Assembly (NCBI GenBank): GCA_947642555.1
Contig: CANRSX010000021.1
Span: 1 to 64,000 of the forward strand
Length of the DNA stretch: 64,000 nucleotides
Reading direction: 5' to 3'
Source: an uncultured Roseburia sp.
GTDB lineage: Bacteria; Bacillota; Clostridia; Lachnospirales; Lachnospiraceae
This document shows positions 53,936 through 63,253 of this stretch, one piece after another. Below the pieces are notes generated by a model. That model was given only the letters and a program-made list of their open reading frames with translations, was not told the origin of the DNA and did not search any database. The position numbers and the translations under genes were made by a program. The stretch's first letter is position 1. Each line of letters opens with the position of its first letter.

Positions 53936-55294
53936 CTATCTCTCCTCCATCCTCCGGTACACCGTCAGATGCATCGTGAGAAAGCAGGCCAGCCCGCCGA
54001 TAAAATTCGAGACCGGCTCCGCCAGGAAAACCCCGTCCACCCCGATGCCGGGAATCAGCGGCAGCAGATAGGTCAGCGGGATCACGATCACAGCTTTCCG
54101 CAGGAGTGAAAAAAAGATCGCCTGCTTCGACCGTCCCAGCGCCTGAAAGGCCGTCTGCCCGGTGAACTGGAACGCCATCATGAAAAATCCGAAGAAATAC
54201 AGATGCAGCGAGTGCACCGCCACAGGAAGCAGCGTCTCGTCGTGGTTAAACAGCAGCACAAACTGCCTGGCAAACAGCATCACAATCCCCCAGGCCGCCA
54301 TCGTATAAACTAATAATGTAATCGCAGTCAGACGGATCGTCTGCCGCACCCTGCCGAACTCCCCCGCGCCGTAATTAAAGCTCATGACCGGCTGCGCACC
54401 GTTTCCGATCCCGGAGACCGCCATCTGGGACACCTCCCGGACCGAGTTGATGATCGTCATGGCCGCTATGTAGAGATCGCCGCCGTGCATCGACAGGTTG
54501 ACGTTGCAGACCACCTGCACAGCGCTGTTGGTGACGGACATGATAAACCCGGAGGTCCCGAGGGTGATGATCTCTCTCGTGCGCTTCCACGCAAGCCGGA
54601 TATTTTCTGCCCGAAGGCGTACCGGCGGCTTTTTCCCGCAAAGAAACAAAAGCGTCCACACCGCCGCCAGCCCCTGCGAAATCACTGTGGCAAGCGCCGC
54701 GCCCTGTACCCCCATCCCCAGCACAAAGATAAAGACGGGATCTAAAATCAGGTTGCAGACCGCGCCGATCGTGACGGTGAGCATCCCCGTGATGGAAAAA
54801 CCCTGGGCATTGATAAACGAATTCATTCCAAGGCTGAGCATGACAAACATCGTTCCGAGGAGATAAATGCTGATGTAGGAATCCGCGTAGACAAACGTCG
54901 ACTCGCTCGCTCCGAACAGGTACAGAAGCGGTTCCTTCGTAGCAAATACGATCAGACTTAACGACGCCCCGAAGAGCACCAGCAGCAGAAAGGAATTCCC
55001 CAGGATTTTCCCGGCCTCCTCCTCGTTCCCCCGCCCCCGCTCGATGGAAAAAAGCGGCGCGCCGCCGGTCCCGATGAGGTTGGCAAACGCGATCGTGAGC
55101 GTACAGATCGGAAACGCCACCCCGAGCCCGGTGAGCGCGTTCGTCGCGTCGGTCGGGATCCTGCCGATAAAAATACGGTCGATGATGTTGTAGAGGACAT
55201 TGATCATCTGCGCGAGCGTCATCGGGATCGCGATCCTCGCCATATGCCCGGCGATGCTGCCCTTTGAGAAGTCGTTTTTTGAATTGGTCTGCAC
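53936..55294 (-). CDS. MATE-family efflux transporter
   Basis: A 452-residue membrane protein with twelve helices in two homologous halves, starting KGSIAGHMARIAIPMTLAQMINVLYNIIDRIFIGRI, a typical MATE opening. It expels drugs or metabolites in exchange for Na+ or H+. The paralogue group cannot be set by eye. Next gene upstream is NUDIX after 47 bases. Confidence 0.93.
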   Translation of the reverse strand: MQTNSKNDFSKGSIAGHMARIAIPMTLAQMINVLYNIIDRIFIGRIPTDATNALTGLGVAFPICTLTIAFANLIGTGGAPLFSIERGRGNEEEAGKILGNSFLLLVLFGASLSLIVFATKEPLLYLFGASESTFVYADSYISIYLLGTMFVMLSLGMNSFINAQGFSITGMLTVTIGAVCNLILDPVFIFVLGMGVQGAALATVISQGLAAVWTLLFLCGKKPPVRLRAENIRLAWKRTREIITLGTSGFIMSVTNSAVQVVCNVNLSMHGGDLYIAAMTIINSVREVSQMAVSGIGNGAQPVMSFNYGAGEFGRVRQTIRLTAITLLVYTMAAWGIVMLFARQFVLLFNHDETLLPVAVHSLHLYFFGFFMMAFQFTGQTAFQALGRSKQAIFFSLLRKAVIVIPLTYLLPLIPGIGVDGVFLAEPVSNFIGGLACFLTMHLTVYRRMEER

Positions 55295-55341
55295 GGTATG
55301 GTTCCTTCTTTCTCTTAATTTATCGTTTCATTCATTTTATT

Positions 55342-55788
55342 TTACAGATATCCCCGTTTCTTCAGTTCCTCAATCAGACGGGGCTGAATGTAAGGGTATG
55401 TCCATCTCTCAGGAAATGTATCTGTGATGATAATTTTTTCAATCTCACTGTGTAACTCTGCTTCAAAACATCTGATATCGGCAAAGAACAGCATTCCAAA
55501 AGATTCCTCTCCGTGATTCAGATGATCAGGCGCTGTAACGGAATAGATACAGACGGGTTCCAGATCGAATTCCAGGGCGCCTGTTTCCTCATACAGTTCC
55601 CTTTTTGCGGTATCCATGATCGTTTCCCCCTTTTCCCGATGACCTCCGGGCACTTCCCAGGTATCCCTGTCCCTGTGTTTACAAAATACATATTTATTCT
55701 GCGTTTTCGCAAATATCACTGCAAATTCAAGCAGTTCATCCGCTATCGTTTCATAAAACCTGACCTCTGTCAGTTCCGGATTTTTCAC
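55342..55788 (-). CDS. NUDIX hydrolase
   Basis: A 148-residue Nudix protein with the full box GGHREKGETIMDTAKRELYEETGA, which binds Mg2+ and hydrolyses a nucleoside diphosphate linked to another group. The start is GTG at 55788 with GGAGG seven bases upstream; the longer frame lacks support. Base composition is lower in GC than in the housekeeping genes around it. Substrate unknown. Confidence 0.9.
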   Translation of the reverse strand: MKNPELTEVRFYETIADELLEFAVIFAKTQNKYVFCKHRDRDTWEVPGGHREKGETIMDTAKRELYEETGALEFDLEPVCIYSVTAPDHLNHGEESFGMLFFADIRCFEAELHSEIEKIIITDTFPERWTYPYIQPRLIEELKKRGYL

Positions 55789-55928
55789 TCTGTAACCTCC
55801 TGGTGACCGTTTTTCGATTTTCCCTGCGGAGAAATAGATTCGGGCGCATATCATCATAAATTGTGCTTGTACCAGCATATTCTCCTATCTCAAAACTTAA
55901 CTCTTCTTATATTTGTAGAATTCATCAT

Positions 55929-55979
55929 CTTGAATAATTCTTGAATAATCTCGAATAAATTTATTCAGGATTATTCAAG
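55929..55979. repeat. TTGAATAAT repeats after the Schlafen-like gene
   Basis: CTTGAATAAT occurs at 55929-55938 and 55940-55949, a third degenerate copy follows, and 55940-55950 is the inverse of 55969-55979 around the palindrome GAATAAATTTATTC. It begins directly after the stop codon of the gene at 55980. It can form an AT-rich hairpin, either terminator or protein site. Confidence 0.7.
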
Positions 55980-57695
55980 CTATTGTCTCAATATCCAATG
56001 AGAACGTTGTTGATTAGACGAATCCGTATCAATAATATTATTCTTCTTTAATATTGCCAGCAAATTACTTACTTTATGTTCTTTTTGGGCATCCGATAAA
56101 GCATCCGGCAGCTTATCCCATAACAACTCCCGAATATCTTTCTTTTTGGCTTTCTTATACTGTTTCAGATATTCAACAATCAAATCTTTATAATACTTAT
56201 CATCAAATCCCTTATTTTTAATGTAACTTGTGCTTTCATCAATGCTTTTAGCCGCTGATGCCGACAAATACAAACTTGTCAGCCTTCCCTCAACCAACTT
56301 CTGACTGCGCAGTCTGTCCACACCTTCTTTTTCTACCGGCAAACCTTTTTGTATCCGGTCAAGCAAAAATACCGTCTGCAAATCCAAGTCCTGATGATCA
56401 TACAGTATATGCATATAGCTGTCATTCAGCGTTTTTCCATAGATTGTCACTTCCACCTGTATTCCGGAAGAAACATTGTAATCCGGCATAGGAAAATATT
56501 TTGCTTTCTGAATGTTGTATGCCCGGCGTATTCCCAGGGTCGCAGTATCAATCATATGAAATGCCGCCATTGATTCCGCTAACAGTTGGTTCCTGTAAAA
56601 TGGCGGGCTATAGCTTGCTTCCAAAACATTTTCAATTTTCTGTGGAATAAAATCACCCGGATTGGTAAATTTGAGCCTGTCCTCAAATTCGTTGACATAA
56701 ATCCTGCCGCCTAATTGATAATTGGTATGTGCAATACAATTATTGAGCAACTCGCGCATCAGCCAGCTATCGTATTGCTCTGTTTCCATTGGAAACAATG
56801 TCATCTGATTCGGCATATATCTGTATGTCAGATTCCTTACCTTTGCAAACACCTTATCTACCACATTGATAAATGGAATTTTAAAAATGGCATAATCCCT
56901 GTCCATATTATCAGCGCCATATAATCTCCACATAATGCCCGGTGCAGACTGAAACATATAGTCATAATCCGAATTGCCCAGCAAAAGCATCCCCGCATGT
57001 GTAATTTTGCCATTTATTATGAGTTTTATCTTTGTCAGAAACTGCTCATCCGTCATGGCATCCACTTCCTGAGAAATATGTTCCTGATTCATTTTCTCTT
57101 TATACTTCTCTCTGGCTAAAGCAATTGCGTCTTTATCTAAATGCTCTATACCTGCCTGTTCCAGTACTTGTTTTGACCAATCCCTGCGCTCCTGAGAACG
57201 TATTGCGTCTATCTTATACTGCTTTAATGGTACAAGACTCTCTCCTGCGCGCTCATAATAATTTGTTTTCCAGTCAGTCGGTATTCCTGTCGCCGCCGCC
57301 GGAATCTTAAACATAAGCACACGATACTCTTTTTCATCAATAATTGGAAATATCTCAATAATATCATAAAAGGTCATTCCATTAGCGGTATCTCTGGAAA
57401 TTTCATATTTGAAACGCTCTAACAGACTTTTATCACCCTTTTTAAAGGAAGTTCCAACTACTTGCTTTTTCTTATTCTGTTCTCCAACCCCAAAGATAAG
57501 CCACCCATATTGTTGCTGGCGCAAATTTGCCTCGTTGCTGACTGCAGAAAAATATCTGCCGATTTTATCTGTATCATAGCCGCCTTTGGCTTCCTTAAAC
57601 TCGACAATTTCATATTCCCATCGTTCCATGAGCATTTCTAAAATTTCGTAATATTCAACATCTTTTATAGACTTGCTATACTCAAAATATGGCAT
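55980..57695 (-). CDS. Schlafen/AlbA_2-domain ATP-binding protein
   Basis: A 571-residue protein. The N-terminal AlbA_2 (Schlafen) domain (about 15-165) shows WEYEIVEFKEAKGGYDTDKIGRYFSAVSNEANLRQQQYGWLIFGVGEQ. The middle carries the ATP-binding HATPase_c_4 segment (WLMRELLNNCIAHTNYQLGGRIYVNEFEDRLKFTNPGDF) and the end holds winged-helix-like repeats. Family members are putative regulators or nucleases and several lie in defence islands. The gene is clearly more AT-rich than its neighbours, a sign of recent transfer. Confidence 0.88.
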   Translation of the reverse strand: MPYFEYSKSIKDVEYYEILEMLMERWEYEIVEFKEAKGGYDTDKIGRYFSAVSNEANLRQQQYGWLIFGVGEQNKKKQVVGTSFKKGDKSLLERFKYEISRDTANGMTFYDIIEIFPIIDEKEYRVLMFKIPAAATGIPTDWKTNYYERAGESLVPLKQYKIDAIRSQERRDWSKQVLEQAGIEHLDKDAIALAREKYKEKMNQEHISQEVDAMTDEQFLTKIKLIINGKITHAGMLLLGNSDYDYMFQSAPGIMWRLYGADNMDRDYAIFKIPFINVVDKVFAKVRNLTYRYMPNQMTLFPMETEQYDSWLMRELLNNCIAHTNYQLGGRIYVNEFEDRLKFTNPGDFIPQKIENVLEASYSPPFYRNQLLAESMAAFHMIDTATLGIRRAYNIQKAKYFPMPDYNVSSGIQVEVTIYGKTLNDSYMHILYDHQDLDLQTVFLLDRIQKGLPVEKEGVDRLRSQKLVEGRLTSLYLSASAAKSIDESTSYIKNKGFDDKYYKDLIVEYLKQYKKAKKKDIRELLWDKLPDALSDAQKEHKVSNLLAILKKNNIIDTDSSNQQRSHWILRQ

Positions 57696-57710
57696 TATAG
57701 TACCACCTTT

Positions 57711-57739
57711 ATAATATGTTTCTCTTACTAAACCTTCAA
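57711..57739 (-). promoter_or_regulatory. Promoter of the Schlafen-like gene
   Basis: On the minus strand TTGAAG (57734-57739), 17 bases, TATTAT (57711-57716), 16 bases before the start codon. The leader is very short and includes AGGTGG. Confidence 0.6.
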
Positions 57740-57873
57740 TTCATTTCCATTTTTACTTCAGACACAGCTTCCTTCCAATTTTAGAATAAATGATAATTAC
57801 TCAATGATAACAGCCACACGACCAGTCACAACAATTCTGCCACCTCACGATCATCACACCCGCCCCCGACCGG

Positions 57874-58326
57874 CTATCTGTGAAAATACATCCTGCTCTT
57901 CTCCTGCTCATGGTCTCCCTGAACCATGCACAGAAATTCCCAGCCATATCTCTCATAAAAACCCGTATGATCGGTGACCAGATAAACCGGCGTGATCCCC
58001 CTGGCCCTCAGATCTTCCACTGCCATATGAAGCAGACGGCCTGCAATTCCTTTCCCGCGATATTCCGTTTCCGTATATACCGCACAGACATTTGGCGCAA
58101 GATCTTTTCTGTCGTGGAAATCATTTTCAATGACCCCCAGTCCCCCGATTATACTTTCCCCGTCCAGGCAGAGATACCATCCGTATTCTGATTTTCCGTT
58201 CAGATAATCATCCATACACGCAAGATACGCTTCCCGCGGCACCCCCCATTTACCATGAAACCAGTCTGCTGCCCGATCTCTCTGCTGCGGTTGTTCTCTC
58301 AATGTAATATAACTATATTCGCTCAT
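57874..58326 (-). CDS. GNAT-family N-acetyltransferase
   Basis: A 150-residue GNAT enzyme with acetyl-CoA loop TETEYRGKGIAGRLL and the final strand GFYERYGWEFL. ATG at 58326 follows GGGAG by five bases. It transfers an acetyl group to an unknown amine. It is divergent from the next acetyltransferase. Confidence 0.9.
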   Translation of the reverse strand: MSEYSYITLREQPQQRDRAADWFHGKWGVPREAYLACMDDYLNGKSEYGWYLCLDGESIIGGLGVIENDFHDRKDLAPNVCAVYTETEYRGKGIAGRLLHMAVEDLRARGITPVYLVTDHTGFYERYGWEFLCMVQGDHEQEKSRMYFHR

Positions 58327-58529
58327 TCTGTCTCCCTTCGCATCCTGAATGGACGCCCTCATTATAACAGGAATCCCCCTCTTTTACCACCGCTTTCTGC
58401 ATATTGCGGCACGTCCGGCAGCCGGAGCCGTCTTTCATTATCATGTGAAAGAGATCACCGCAACGCGGCTTGACAAAATCCTTCCCCTGCGGTATAACCA
58501 TGACAGCAGACCAGCCACCGGAGGAACAT

Positions 58530-59045
58530 TTGAACATGATTGAAACAGAGAGCCTGATTCTGAATAAAGCAGTATTTTCTGACTGGAAAGACATGTATGA
58601 GAACGTCTGGTCACATCCGGAAAGCGCAGCGTACATGACCTGGAATATCACGACAAACGAAGAGGATGCCAGAATAAGAATCCAGAAAACCATTGCGTTT
58701 CAGAAGGAGCACGACACCTGGCTGGTCTATGAAAAATCAACTGGCAGAGCCATCGGTTTTGCCGGCGTCGGGGAAATTGAACCTGGCGTCTGTCAGGAGA
58801 CCGGGATCTGCCTGGGGCCGGCTTACGTGGGGAAAGGCTATGGAAAACAGATTCTCCAGGGCCTGATCCGATACTGCAGAGAAGAACTGGGCGCAGGGGA
58901 ATTTGTGTATTCCACAAGAGAGAATAATACCGCTTCAAACCGACTGGCAGTGTCCTTCGGCTTTACCCTGGTATCTTCCGAAATCCGAACAGACAGCCGG
59001 AACGGGCATCGCTACCACTACCTGCAGTATCGTTTAAAACTCTGA
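58530..59045 (+). CDS. GNAT-family N-acetyltransferase (RimJ/RimL-like)
   Basis: A protein of about 171 residues starting IETESLILNKAVFSDWKDMYENVW, the RimJ/RimL opening, with acetyl-CoA motif GPAYVGKGYGKQILQGL and ENNTASNRLAVSFGF. GGAGG (58520-58524) favours TTG at 58530 over the ATG at 58536, which would be 11 bases away. Target unknown; relatives modify ribosomal proteins, other N-termini or small amines. Confidence 0.88.
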   Translation: MNMIETESLILNKAVFSDWKDMYENVWSHPESAAYMTWNITTNEEDARIRIQKTIAFQKEHDTWLVYEKSTGRAIGFAGVGEIEPGVCQETGICLGPAYVGKGYGKQILQGLIRYCREELGAGEFVYSTRENNTASNRLAVSFGFTLVSSEIRTDSRNGHRYHYLQYRLKL

Positions 59046-59073
59046 CTGCCCGGCAGGACATAAGAAAAGTTCA

Positions 59074-59095
59074 GCGGTCTGTCAAAGCAGACCGC
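59074..59095. terminator. Bidirectional hairpin
   Basis: GCGGTCTG (59074-59081) pairs with CAGACCGC (59088-59095) between the convergent acetyltransferase and the truncated binding-protein gene. No long T run. Confidence 0.6.
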
Positions 59096-59111
59096 CGATC
59101 CGATTCGGTTA

Positions 59112-59846
59112 TCAGCGTGCCAGATACCGGTCAAGCGCAGCCTGGCGGATCTCAACACACCGTTCCAGATTCATGCCCTCCAGTGTGCTGATATATGCGT
59201 CCCAGTCCTCGCCGTCGACGTCGAGCACGCCGGAGATAAACTGGTTCGACGCCTCCTTAAAGTACGTCTGGATATCCGCATAATAGGATGCGAGCTCTGT
59301 GCTCTCCTCGCTGGTCAGCGAGACGCCGCTGGGCATCACCCAGTCGTCCAGATGATCCGGCGCACCCCAGATATCATAGGACGCCACATCCTTCTCATTG
59401 ATGGAGATCAGTTCTCTTGTCCAGTCATAATGACTCGGAACCAGGGATGGAAGCAGCATCTTTGTGCGTATGGCCTGCGATACGGTCATCCCGTCCGAAT
59501 TGTTCAGAATCAGATCCGTAAATACGACGGAACCGTCGTCTGCATATTCAAATGTCTCTCCCTCGATCCCGTAATTCGCCAGTGTCGCACCTTCCTCCGT
59601 GAACAGATAATCGAGCCACTGCATCGCGATCTCCTTGTGTTCACAATCCGCCGAAATCGCAATCCCCGCCGGCGGTACGAGGACATCCGCAAGCCGGATA
59701 TGCACGGTATCACTCTCCGCAAGCTTCGGGCTCGGCAGCGCGCTTACCACCATCCCCTCCACACTGCTCTCATACATCTGCGGCATCGTATAAAACGAAT
59801 ACCACACGCCGGACTGTTCTGACGTCACCAGCTCCGTATCCACCAT
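59112..59846 (-). pseudogene. Extracellular solute-binding protein, N-terminus missing
   Basis: The 244-residue frame is the C-terminal half of a family-1 (LipO/YtcQ-type) sugar-binding lipoprotein: ADVLVPPAGIAISADCEHKEIAMQWLDYLFTEEGATLANYGIEGETFEY, and an ending WDAYISTLEGMNLERCVEIRQAALDRYL. There is no signal peptide, lipobox or N-terminal lobe; full members have about 500 residues. Similarity stops near 59846-59860, where plus-strand coding sequence of another gene begins. It is probably non-functional. Confidence 0.8.
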
Positions 59847-59849
59847 AAA

Positions 59850-60006
59850 CGGGGACCTTCCGGAATGGCTTCCCTGTGAGGCGGCTGCGGACTATCCCTT
59901 CGCCGTGATCGCGGACGGAACCATGCGGATGGCAGCGGATACCGGCGACGCGGCGCGGGACGCGTTTCACCGCGGGGAGGCGGAGAAAAAGATAAGCCGT
60001 GAATAG
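59850..60006 (+). pseudogene. C-terminal fragment of an unrecognised gene
   Basis: The plus strand from about 59850 encodes NGDLPEWLPCEAAADYPFAV and then an Asp/Ala/Arg-rich helical end (DAARDAFHRGEAEKK) to a TAG at 60004-60006. There is no start codon or ribosome site; upstream lies the opposite-strand solute-binding protein fragment. The codon use is that of a real GC-rich gene. I do not recognise the family. Confidence 0.5.
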
Positions 60007-60057
60007 CCTGTGAAAAAGCAGGTGGCATATTTTTGTGACAATTTTCAGAGATAGATT

Positions 60058-60099
60058 CTGACGGCATGGGAAGCCTTATATGTGCTTCCCGTCCGTCAG
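60058..60099. terminator. Terminator-like hairpin
   Basis: CTGACGG (60058-60064) pairs with CCGTCAG (60093-60099) and an inner GGGAAGC/GCTTCCC stem. It lies 50 bases after the plus-strand gene fragment and probably was its terminator. Confidence 0.65.
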
Positions 60100-60127
60100 G
60101 TCTGAGGTGTAAGCTTATACATTTTAA

Positions 60128-60370
60128 TCAATTAGAGAACTCCATCATCAAATGCGCATTATTGCGTACAAACTCTTTAAAATAATCCATCTCAGCATCA
60201 GAATATCCATTTACGTCTTCCCAGGAATGTTCAGGCAAATAGCATGTCGCATTATGAAATCCATCTTTTAAATCAGGAGTTTCTATATATACCTTTACCC
60301 TTCCGTCCTGTAACATTTCTGAATGAGTAATTTCTGTATCATCGTTAAGCGTTGCATATGGATACATCAT
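60128..60370 (-). CDS. Small hypothetical protein (80 residues)
   Basis: An 80-residue soluble acidic protein, MMYPYATLNDDTEITHSE..., with GRVKVYIETPDLKDGFHNATCYLP and a helical end. It resembles small uncharacterised proteins sometimes found beside toxin or phage genes, but I cannot name the family. GAGAGGA lies seven bases before the ATG at 60370; the frame opens at 60391. AT-richer than its neighbours. Confidence 0.6.
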   Translation of the reverse strand: MMYPYATLNDDTEITHSEMLQDGRVKVYIETPDLKDGFHNATCYLPEHSWEDVNGYSDAEMDYFKEFVRNNAHLMMEFSN

Positions 60371-60472
60371 ATCACTATCCTCTCTTTCCATAAATCAGTC
60401 ATTATATTATATAGTATTTCCATCCAGACTACCATATTTTTTTCAGATTTCGCAAAGGTCTTTCTTTTCCTT

Positions 60473-61846
60473 TCATTCCCCGCACCGCCAGAAATACGCT
60501 TCCCTCCTCAGAGAAACAATCTGATTCACCCCGTCCCGGTAGGAAAAAGAATCATTCGCCAGCTCCACACAGTCCCGTCCATCCGTCCGCGCTGCATCCG
60601 GGGCGATTTTTAATCCTATTACAAGTGTCTCCGTATCCTCCAGCAACTCTTCCGGAACCGGTACCGCCAGCTCTTTCCCGACGCTTTCTCCGTTGCAGAT
60701 CTGATACAGCTCTGGCAGTTCGACTTCCTGATAACTCTTTTTTTCTCCGTTGTCGACCGTGACATACACCCGGTATTTCTCCGGCAGCGGCGCATACCCC
60801 GTATTGCAGAGCCGGATGCGCACCGCAAGGCCGTCTCCGGAAAGCGTTCCCGCAAGGCTGAATCGCTTTACATCCAGTTCGGAGAGAAACAGGCGATACC
60901 CCAGATGCTGTTCCAGATAGCGCTTTGCATCGGTCTCTCCCATCGGGATCGCAGACCACCCGGAAATGATGTCCTTATTATATTCCTGATTCAGATATCC
61001 AAGATGCAGCAGCGCGAATTCGCGGGCAGCATTCTCCGGAACACTGTAGCTTCCGGGCGTCGGCATCTCGCCGCCGTTTGCCTGCCCCAGAAGCTGCTCC
61101 TTCGCCCAGAGCAGCTCTTCCTCCCGCCCCATACCGGGATCGTCATAGGTTCCCATATCATCGTCCGTGGAAAGCAGCGCATCATTGTGAATTCCCAGCC
61201 TGCCTGAAAGAATCCCTTCCTCTTCCGCTTCCCGCACAAACCGCGGGCGGCGTACCGCCACTCTGATCCCCGGATCCAGAAACGCTTCCCACTGCCGCAA
61301 AATATAAAGTCTGTTCTCTTCCGCCCCTTCCCCGGAATCCTCCAGGTAACGGCTGGAGTGCCACTCTCCGTATGCGCCAAGCATTCCGGCCTGCACGACC
61401 AGAATCTGTTCCGGATACCGGTTTAACACCCCGGCAATCTGCTCGATATGACTGCCCATCACCGCGATCTCATCCGGCTCGGCGACATCCCTGTGAAATC
61501 CGTAGGCTGCCCGGAAAACGACCGCCGTATGCGTTTTTCTAGCCGTCTCAAGCGCTTCCGCAAGCTCCGCGATCCGATCCTCTGGCAGCTCCTCCTCCAT
61601 ACATCCCTCAAGGTCAAACGAGAGCAGGATCACCCGCACGCTTCCCGCGGCCTCCGCAATCCGGTCCGGCCGGCTGCTTTTTACCTGAATATAAAAGCCT
61701 CTGTCCGGGTTGAAAAGACTTCGGTCCGATTCCCCGTAAGTCCGGCACTCCTCCCCGGCGATCTGTCTTAGCAGCCATGCCGCCGGCAGCGCGGCAGAAA
61801 CAGCCAGAACGCCAAGGATCAGCATTCTGGCTGTCTTTTTACTCAA
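60473..61846 (-). CDS. DUF4874/DUF4832 glycan-associated protein
   Basis: A protein of about 457 residues with an N-terminal anchor (MLILGVLAVSAALPAAWLL). The DUF4874 domain (about 45-210: NPDRGFYIQ, ILLSFDLEGC, QAGMLGAYGEWHSS) is a barrel related to glycoside hydrolases, and DUF4832 (about 215-450) follows, ending in a beta domain. TTG at 61846 has GGAG six bases upstream and is preferred over ATG at 61867; it overlaps the DUF4956 stop. No catalytic role is proven for this family. Last gene of a coupled four-gene set. Confidence 0.85.
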   Translation of the reverse strand: MSKKTARMLILGVLAVSAALPAAWLLRQIAGEECRTYGESDRSLFNPDRGFYIQVKSSRPDRIAEAAGSVRVILLSFDLEGCMEEELPEDRIAELAEALETARKTHTAVVFRAAYGFHRDVAEPDEIAVMGSHIEQIAGVLNRYPEQILVVQAGMLGAYGEWHSSRYLEDSGEGAEENRLYILRQWEAFLDPGIRVAVRRPRFVREAEEEGILSGRLGIHNDALLSTDDDMGTYDDPGMGREEELLWAKEQLLGQANGGEMPTPGSYSVPENAAREFALLHLGYLNQEYNKDIISGWSAIPMGETDAKRYLEQHLGYRLFLSELDVKRFSLAGTLSGDGLAVRIRLCNTGYAPLPEKYRVYVTVDNGEKKSYQEVELPELYQICNGESVGKELAVPVPEELLEDTETLVIGLKIAPDAARTDGRDCVELANDSFSYRDGVNQIVSLRREAYFWRCGE

Positions 61847-62504
61847 AATAATCTCCTGTAAATTCAATCAGCGCGGCGTTCGTCACCCCTTCGATCGCGG
61901 CGAGCTCCGTGACAAAGGAGGAATCCTCCCCCCGCAGGCGCACCTCATAGGTAAGCTCCGTAACGCCCTTTGTACCGGTCTTATTCTTCAGCACCTTTCT
62001 CACCGGCTCCACCTTTCTGCGAACCTCCTCCGCCGCGCCATCCTCATACTTAATGATCAGAAGATACTGATGCTTCCTGTTCCTGATCTTTACCAGCATG
62101 ATATACACAGCGGCGACAAACAGCGTCCCCATAATGGAAATGAGATAAAGCCCCGCTCCGCATGTCACCCCCACGGCTACCGTCCAGAATAAAAATCCCA
62201 CGTCCAGCGGATCCTTCACCGCGGTCCGGTATCTCACAATCGACAGCGCACCTACCATACCGAGGGACAATACCACATTCGAACTGATTACAATGACCAT
62301 AAAGCAGGTAACCAGACTCGTCAGCATGAGAAGAATGTTGAAATTATTGTTATAAATTACGCCCTTATAAAATCCCCGATAGACGGCGTATACGATCATA
62401 CCGCACAAAAAAGCCGCCAGCATTGACATCAGAAAGCCGTTTATCGTCAGATTCCCGGTCTCCTCCAGAAACCCTTTTTTAAAAATATCCGAAAATGTAG
62501 TCAC
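61839..62504 (-). CDS. DUF4956 membrane protein
   Basis: A 221-residue protein with four membrane helices and a cytoplasmic ferredoxin-like end. The sequence SLGMVGALSIVRYRTAVKDPLDVGFLFW is the family hallmark. DUF4956 proteins are usually encoded next to VTC-domain polyphosphate polymerases, as here (ATGA overlap), and may be a membrane partner. Exact role unknown. Confidence 0.9.
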   Translation of the reverse strand: MTTFSDIFKKGFLEETGNLTINGFLMSMLAAFLCGMIVYAVYRGFYKGVIYNNNFNILLMLTSLVTCFMVIVISSNVVLSLGMVGALSIVRYRTAVKDPLDVGFLFWTVAVGVTCGAGLYLISIMGTLFVAAVYIMLVKIRNRKHQYLLIIKYEDGAAEEVRRKVEPVRKVLKNKTGTKGVTELTYEVRLRGEDSSFVTELAAIEGVTNAALIEFTGDYFE

Positions 62505-63211
62505 CTGAATAATATTCTCCTTTTTTCATTTCTGCACATCACATATTTTGAGACAGCGCACCGGTTTGTCATCGCGGTCTTTAAGACCTGAAACACCGCC
62601 GTCGGGAAATAATCGTCAAATTTCACCTCCAGCACCATAAGCCCCGGTTCCAGCACCCGTCTCACCTCATAGCGGTCGGAAAACATATCATACTCGCCGA
62701 CCGACGCGGAAATGTCCTTGTCAAATGTAATCCTGACATTGCCCTGCTCCGCGATATAAGCTTCCCGCAGATATTCCACGGCCACCACCGGCTTAAGACC
62801 TTTTGTCTGGTGCAGCGCGTACACTTCTTTTCCCGTCTCTCCCGGATACGACAGGAGGAATTCATACTCCCCGGCCAGCATGGCGTCATATTCGCTGCGG
62901 CTGATCGTTACGCTGTCCTTTGAGATGTACTCCCCGTATTTGCGCTTGCACTCCAGCTGAATTCGCCGATCCGACCGGTTGTAACAGCGCAGCCGGTACT
63001 TTTTCCGAAACTGAATCCCCGCCTGCTTCTCCTCGAGCGCCCCGTGATAGAGATCATCCAGATACAGGCTGCTGATCAGATAGCCCTCCTCGTCCTTCAT
63101 ATGCGGGTCCGCCTTTGCCACTGTCCCAAGCCTGCTGCGAAGCGTATAGTAAACGCCCTCATTGATATAATATTTGATCTCGTGCCGCAGCCTGTGTCCC
63201 AGATATTCCAT
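62501..63211 (-). CDS. VTC-domain polyphosphate polymerase-like protein
   Basis: A 236-residue protein matching the VTC domain, the catalytic tunnel of polyphosphate polymerase. The order of basic strands is visible: RHEIKYYINEG, SLYLDD, KYRLRCYNRSDRRIQLECKRK, ending VLEVKFDDYFP. Known members join phosphate from ATP into polyphosphate on the inner side of the membrane. Coupled to DUF4956. Confidence 0.9.
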   Translation of the reverse strand: MEYLGHRLRHEIKYYINEGVYYTLRSRLGTVAKADPHMKDEEGYLISSLYLDDLYHGALEEKQAGIQFRKKYRLRCYNRSDRRIQLECKRKYGEYISKDSVTISRSEYDAMLAGEYEFLLSYPGETGKEVYALHQTKGLKPVVAVEYLREAYIAEQGNVRITFDKDISASVGEYDMFSDRYEVRRVLEPGLMVLEVKFDDYFPTAVFQVLKTAMTNRCAVSKYVMCRNEKRRILFR

Positions 63212-63253
63212 ATGCCCCCTTTCCTTTCACACGCCAGGCACACCCCCGGCGGT

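Noticed and set aside
55929-55979. Short repeats considered as a CRISPR array
   Set aside because: Units are about 10 bases with one-base gaps and no spacers; no cas gene nearby.
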